Assembly: GCF_004519315.1 (NCBI RefSeq)
Contig: NZ_SOZE01000007.1
Location: 155,154-219,153 of the forward strand
Origin: Mucilaginibacter psychrotolerans
Lineage (GTDB): Bacteria > Bacteroidota > Bacteroidia > Sphingobacteriales > Sphingobacteriaceae
Direction: 5' to 3'
Length of the DNA stretch: 64,000 nucleotides
Each line of letters starts with the position of its first letter. The stretch's first letter is position 1. A program made the translations under genes and the position numbers. Shown piece after piece: positions 63,501 to 64,000 of the stretch. The notes under the pieces were generated by a model. It was not told the origin of the DNA, made no database searches, and worked only from the letters and a program-made list of their open reading frames with translations.

Positions 63501-64000
63501 TCATCATTAACCGCGAACTGGGCCTCGCTAAAAATGAGAACCCGATACAGGGAGCGTTCATCATAGAAGAACTAACCGACCTGGTAGAGCAAGCCGTGTT
63601 AACCGAGTTCAAAGCCATTAACGACCGTGGCGGTGTGCTTGGAGCCATGGAAACCATGTACCAGCGCAGCAAGATTCAGGAAGAATCCCTCTACTACGAA
63701 ACACTAAAGCATACCGGCGAATACCCCATCATCGGTGTAAATACCTTCCTCAACAAAAAAGGCTCACCCACGCTGATACCAACGGAAGTGATACGCGCTA
63801 CCGAAGAAGAAAAACAGTACCAGATAGAAGCCCTGCACTTGTTCCAGAAACGGAATCAAGAAAAGGCTCCCGCTTTATTAAAAGAATTACAACAGCGTGC
63901 CATAGCCGGAGAAAACATCTTCGAAAGCCTGATGGAAACCTGCAAATATTGCAGCCTTGGGCAAATAAGCCATGCACTTTACGAGGTTGGGGGGCAGTAC
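60581..64000 (+). CDS. icmF: Fused isobutyryl-CoA (methylmalonyl-CoA family) mutase IcmF (3' truncated)
   Basis: The frame is open from ATG 60581 to the window end, 1140 residues, and stops at the family's usual last residues (ALYEVGGQY), so only a few codons are missing. Domains: cobalamin binding (about 10-140, [15 protein letters not shown] with His25 as likely cobalt ligand); MeaB-type GTPase chaperone (about 185-400, P-loop GTGGSGKS at 196-203, [16 protein letters not shown]); a linker; then the mutase TIM barrel (about 555-1125). IcmF rearranges branched acyl-CoA esters using adenosylcobalamin and its built-in GTPase guards cofactor loading. Two linker segments (residues about 402-414 and 466-502) are encoded by dispersed-repeat DNA. 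Confidence 0.93.
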   Translation, partial: MESIAPYKSQHKIRFVTAASLFDGHDATINIMRRILQSTGAEVIHLGHNRSVDEVVNCAIQEDVQGIALTSYQGGHVEYFKYMRDLLNERGAQHIKIFGGGGGVFLPHEITELHAYGISRIYTPDDGRTMGLQGMINDMMQACDFDLSEKVEVAEAVAGDPRSIAKLITTAENGKAIQLPTATATATNTPVLGITGTGGSGKSSLIDEFVRRFLIETDKTLAIISVDPSKRKTGGALLGDRIRMNAINNPRIYMRSLATRQVNLALSKHVQEAIDICKAAGYDMVIVETSGIGQSDTMITDYCDLSLYVMTPEFGAATQLEKIDMLDFADLVALNKFDKRGALDAIRDVQKQYKRNHVLFDAKDEDLPVYGTMASQFNDPGMNTLFVAIMKTVQAKTSVDLLKNQESRIKNQENESEKIYIIPPDRIRYLAEIAESSATYTEWVNEQCKIAQQLFQVQGTMDLLTEHTPNPSQEGNKIVETQYFVSPTMQGIETQNIATLRDIYTHLESHLHPDCKRLLKEWPATVAKYKAENFIYKVRDKEIKQPLFYTSLSQLSIPKISLPKYEAWGDILRWLLTENVPGEFPYAAGVFPLKREGEDPTRMFAGEGGPERTNKRFHYLSLGQPAHRLSTAFDSVTLYGEDPHIRPDIYGKIGNSGVSIATLDDAKKLYSGFDLCHASTSVSMTINGPAPMLLGFFMNAAIDQQCEKYIAENKLEHLVEAKYKELYDDKNLIRPQYQGGDLPAGNSGLGLMLLGLTGDQILPPDVYEKIKAYAIATVRGTVQADILKEDQAQNTCIFSTEFALRMMGDIQQYFIKEKVRNFYSVSISGYHIAEAGANPITQLAFTLSNGFTYVEYYLSRGMHIDDFAPNLSFFFSNGIDPEYSVIGRVARRIWAKAIKNKYKGNDRSQKLKYHIQTSGRSLHAQEIDFNDIRTTLQALYAIYDNCNSLHTNAYDEAITTPTEESVRRAMAIQLIINRELGLAKNENPIQGAFIIEELTDLVEQAVLTEFKAINDRGGVLGAMETMYQRSKIQEESLYYETLKHTGEYPIIGVNTFLNKKGSPTLIPTEVIRATEEEKQYQIEALHLFQKRNQEKAPALLKELQQRAIAGENIFESLMETCKYCSLGQISHALYEVGGQY
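61786..61822. repeat. In-frame 'AATCAAGA' repeat within icmF
   Basis: The coding strand reads AAAGAATCAAGAGTCGAGAA and continues TTAAGAACCAAGAAAAC, encoding [12 protein letters not shown]. It is the same type of simple repeat as at 25950-25989 and 26392-26430, kept in frame in the GTPase-mutase linker. Confidence 0.6.
61977..62085. repeat. In-frame composite repeat within icmF
   Basis: The segment contains ACACCCCTAACCCCTCTCAA, then GAGACACAATATTTTGTGTCTC (62018-62039, near-perfect palindrome), then an inverted related copy, GAGACGCAAAATATTGCGACT (from 62056). It encodes linker residues about 466-502 with no stop codon. Confidence 0.7.

Noticed and set aside
60557..63672. Several minus-strand open frames across 60557-63672
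   Set aside because: They are shadows of the long icmF frame on plus, which has clear domain homology throughout.

Overview
The window comes from a Bacteroidota chromosome, most likely a member of the Sphingobacteriaceae close to Mucilaginibacter or Pedobacter. The evidence is a SusC/SusD pair, type IX secretion/gliding genes (sprA, gldJ, porV), perfect Bacteroidota -7 boxes (TAnnTTTG) ahead of several genes, the gene order miaB / sigma-54 activator / lptE / TPR / secG / groES / groEL, and short dispersed palindromic repeats of the kind that fill these genomes. The genus call is inference. I see no tRNA, rRNA, CRISPR array, prophage or IS transposase.

Region 1 (1-11420) is a polysaccharide utilisation locus. 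It holds the 3' part of a membrane sensor with a LuxR-type helix-turn-helix, a SusC porin, a SusD lipoprotein, a LamG lipoprotein, two tandem Glycoamylase/GH144-type hydrolases and a secreted esterase-like hydrolase. GH144 suggests beta-1,2-glucan as substrate, but this is not proven. A 270-base MITE-like palindrome lies between the SusCD-LamG block and the hydrolases.

Region 2 (11450-19470) is mixed: two hypothetical proteins, a phosphosulfolactate-synthase (ComA) homolog, a TPR protein, an ALDH7-type aldehyde dehydrogenase, a subtilase, a MscS channel and a possible 32-residue protein. A 420-base cluster of palindromes lies upstream of the ComA homolog, and one repeat appears to supply part of its promoter.

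Region 3 (19620-27910) is a minus-strand housekeeping block running miaB to sigma-54 activator to lptE to a long disordered TPR protein to secG, then groES-groEL. An orphan four-helix-bundle gene flanked by inverted simple repeats sits between miaB and the activator.

Region 4 (28027-49877) is cell envelope. It has an AsmA-like protein on plus. On minus lies a long series: acylphosphatase, flippase, dut, TPR, DUF4292 lipoprotein, EnvC-like factor, two TatA-like proteins, then gatA, a LysM transglycosylase, maeB, ruvA and the giant sprA.

Region 5 (50080-64000) has a three-gene operon of unknown role (M15 endolysin-like peptidase, membrane protein, amidohydrolase), gldJ divergent from porV-ispF, a radical SAM protein, an acyltransferase, small membrane and secreted proteins, and an almost complete icmF that runs off the end.

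The most unusual signal is the repeats themselves. Several families occur between genes, and two genes (miaB and icmF) carry repeat-derived sequence in frame inside variable linkers, so these repeats contribute protein sequence.
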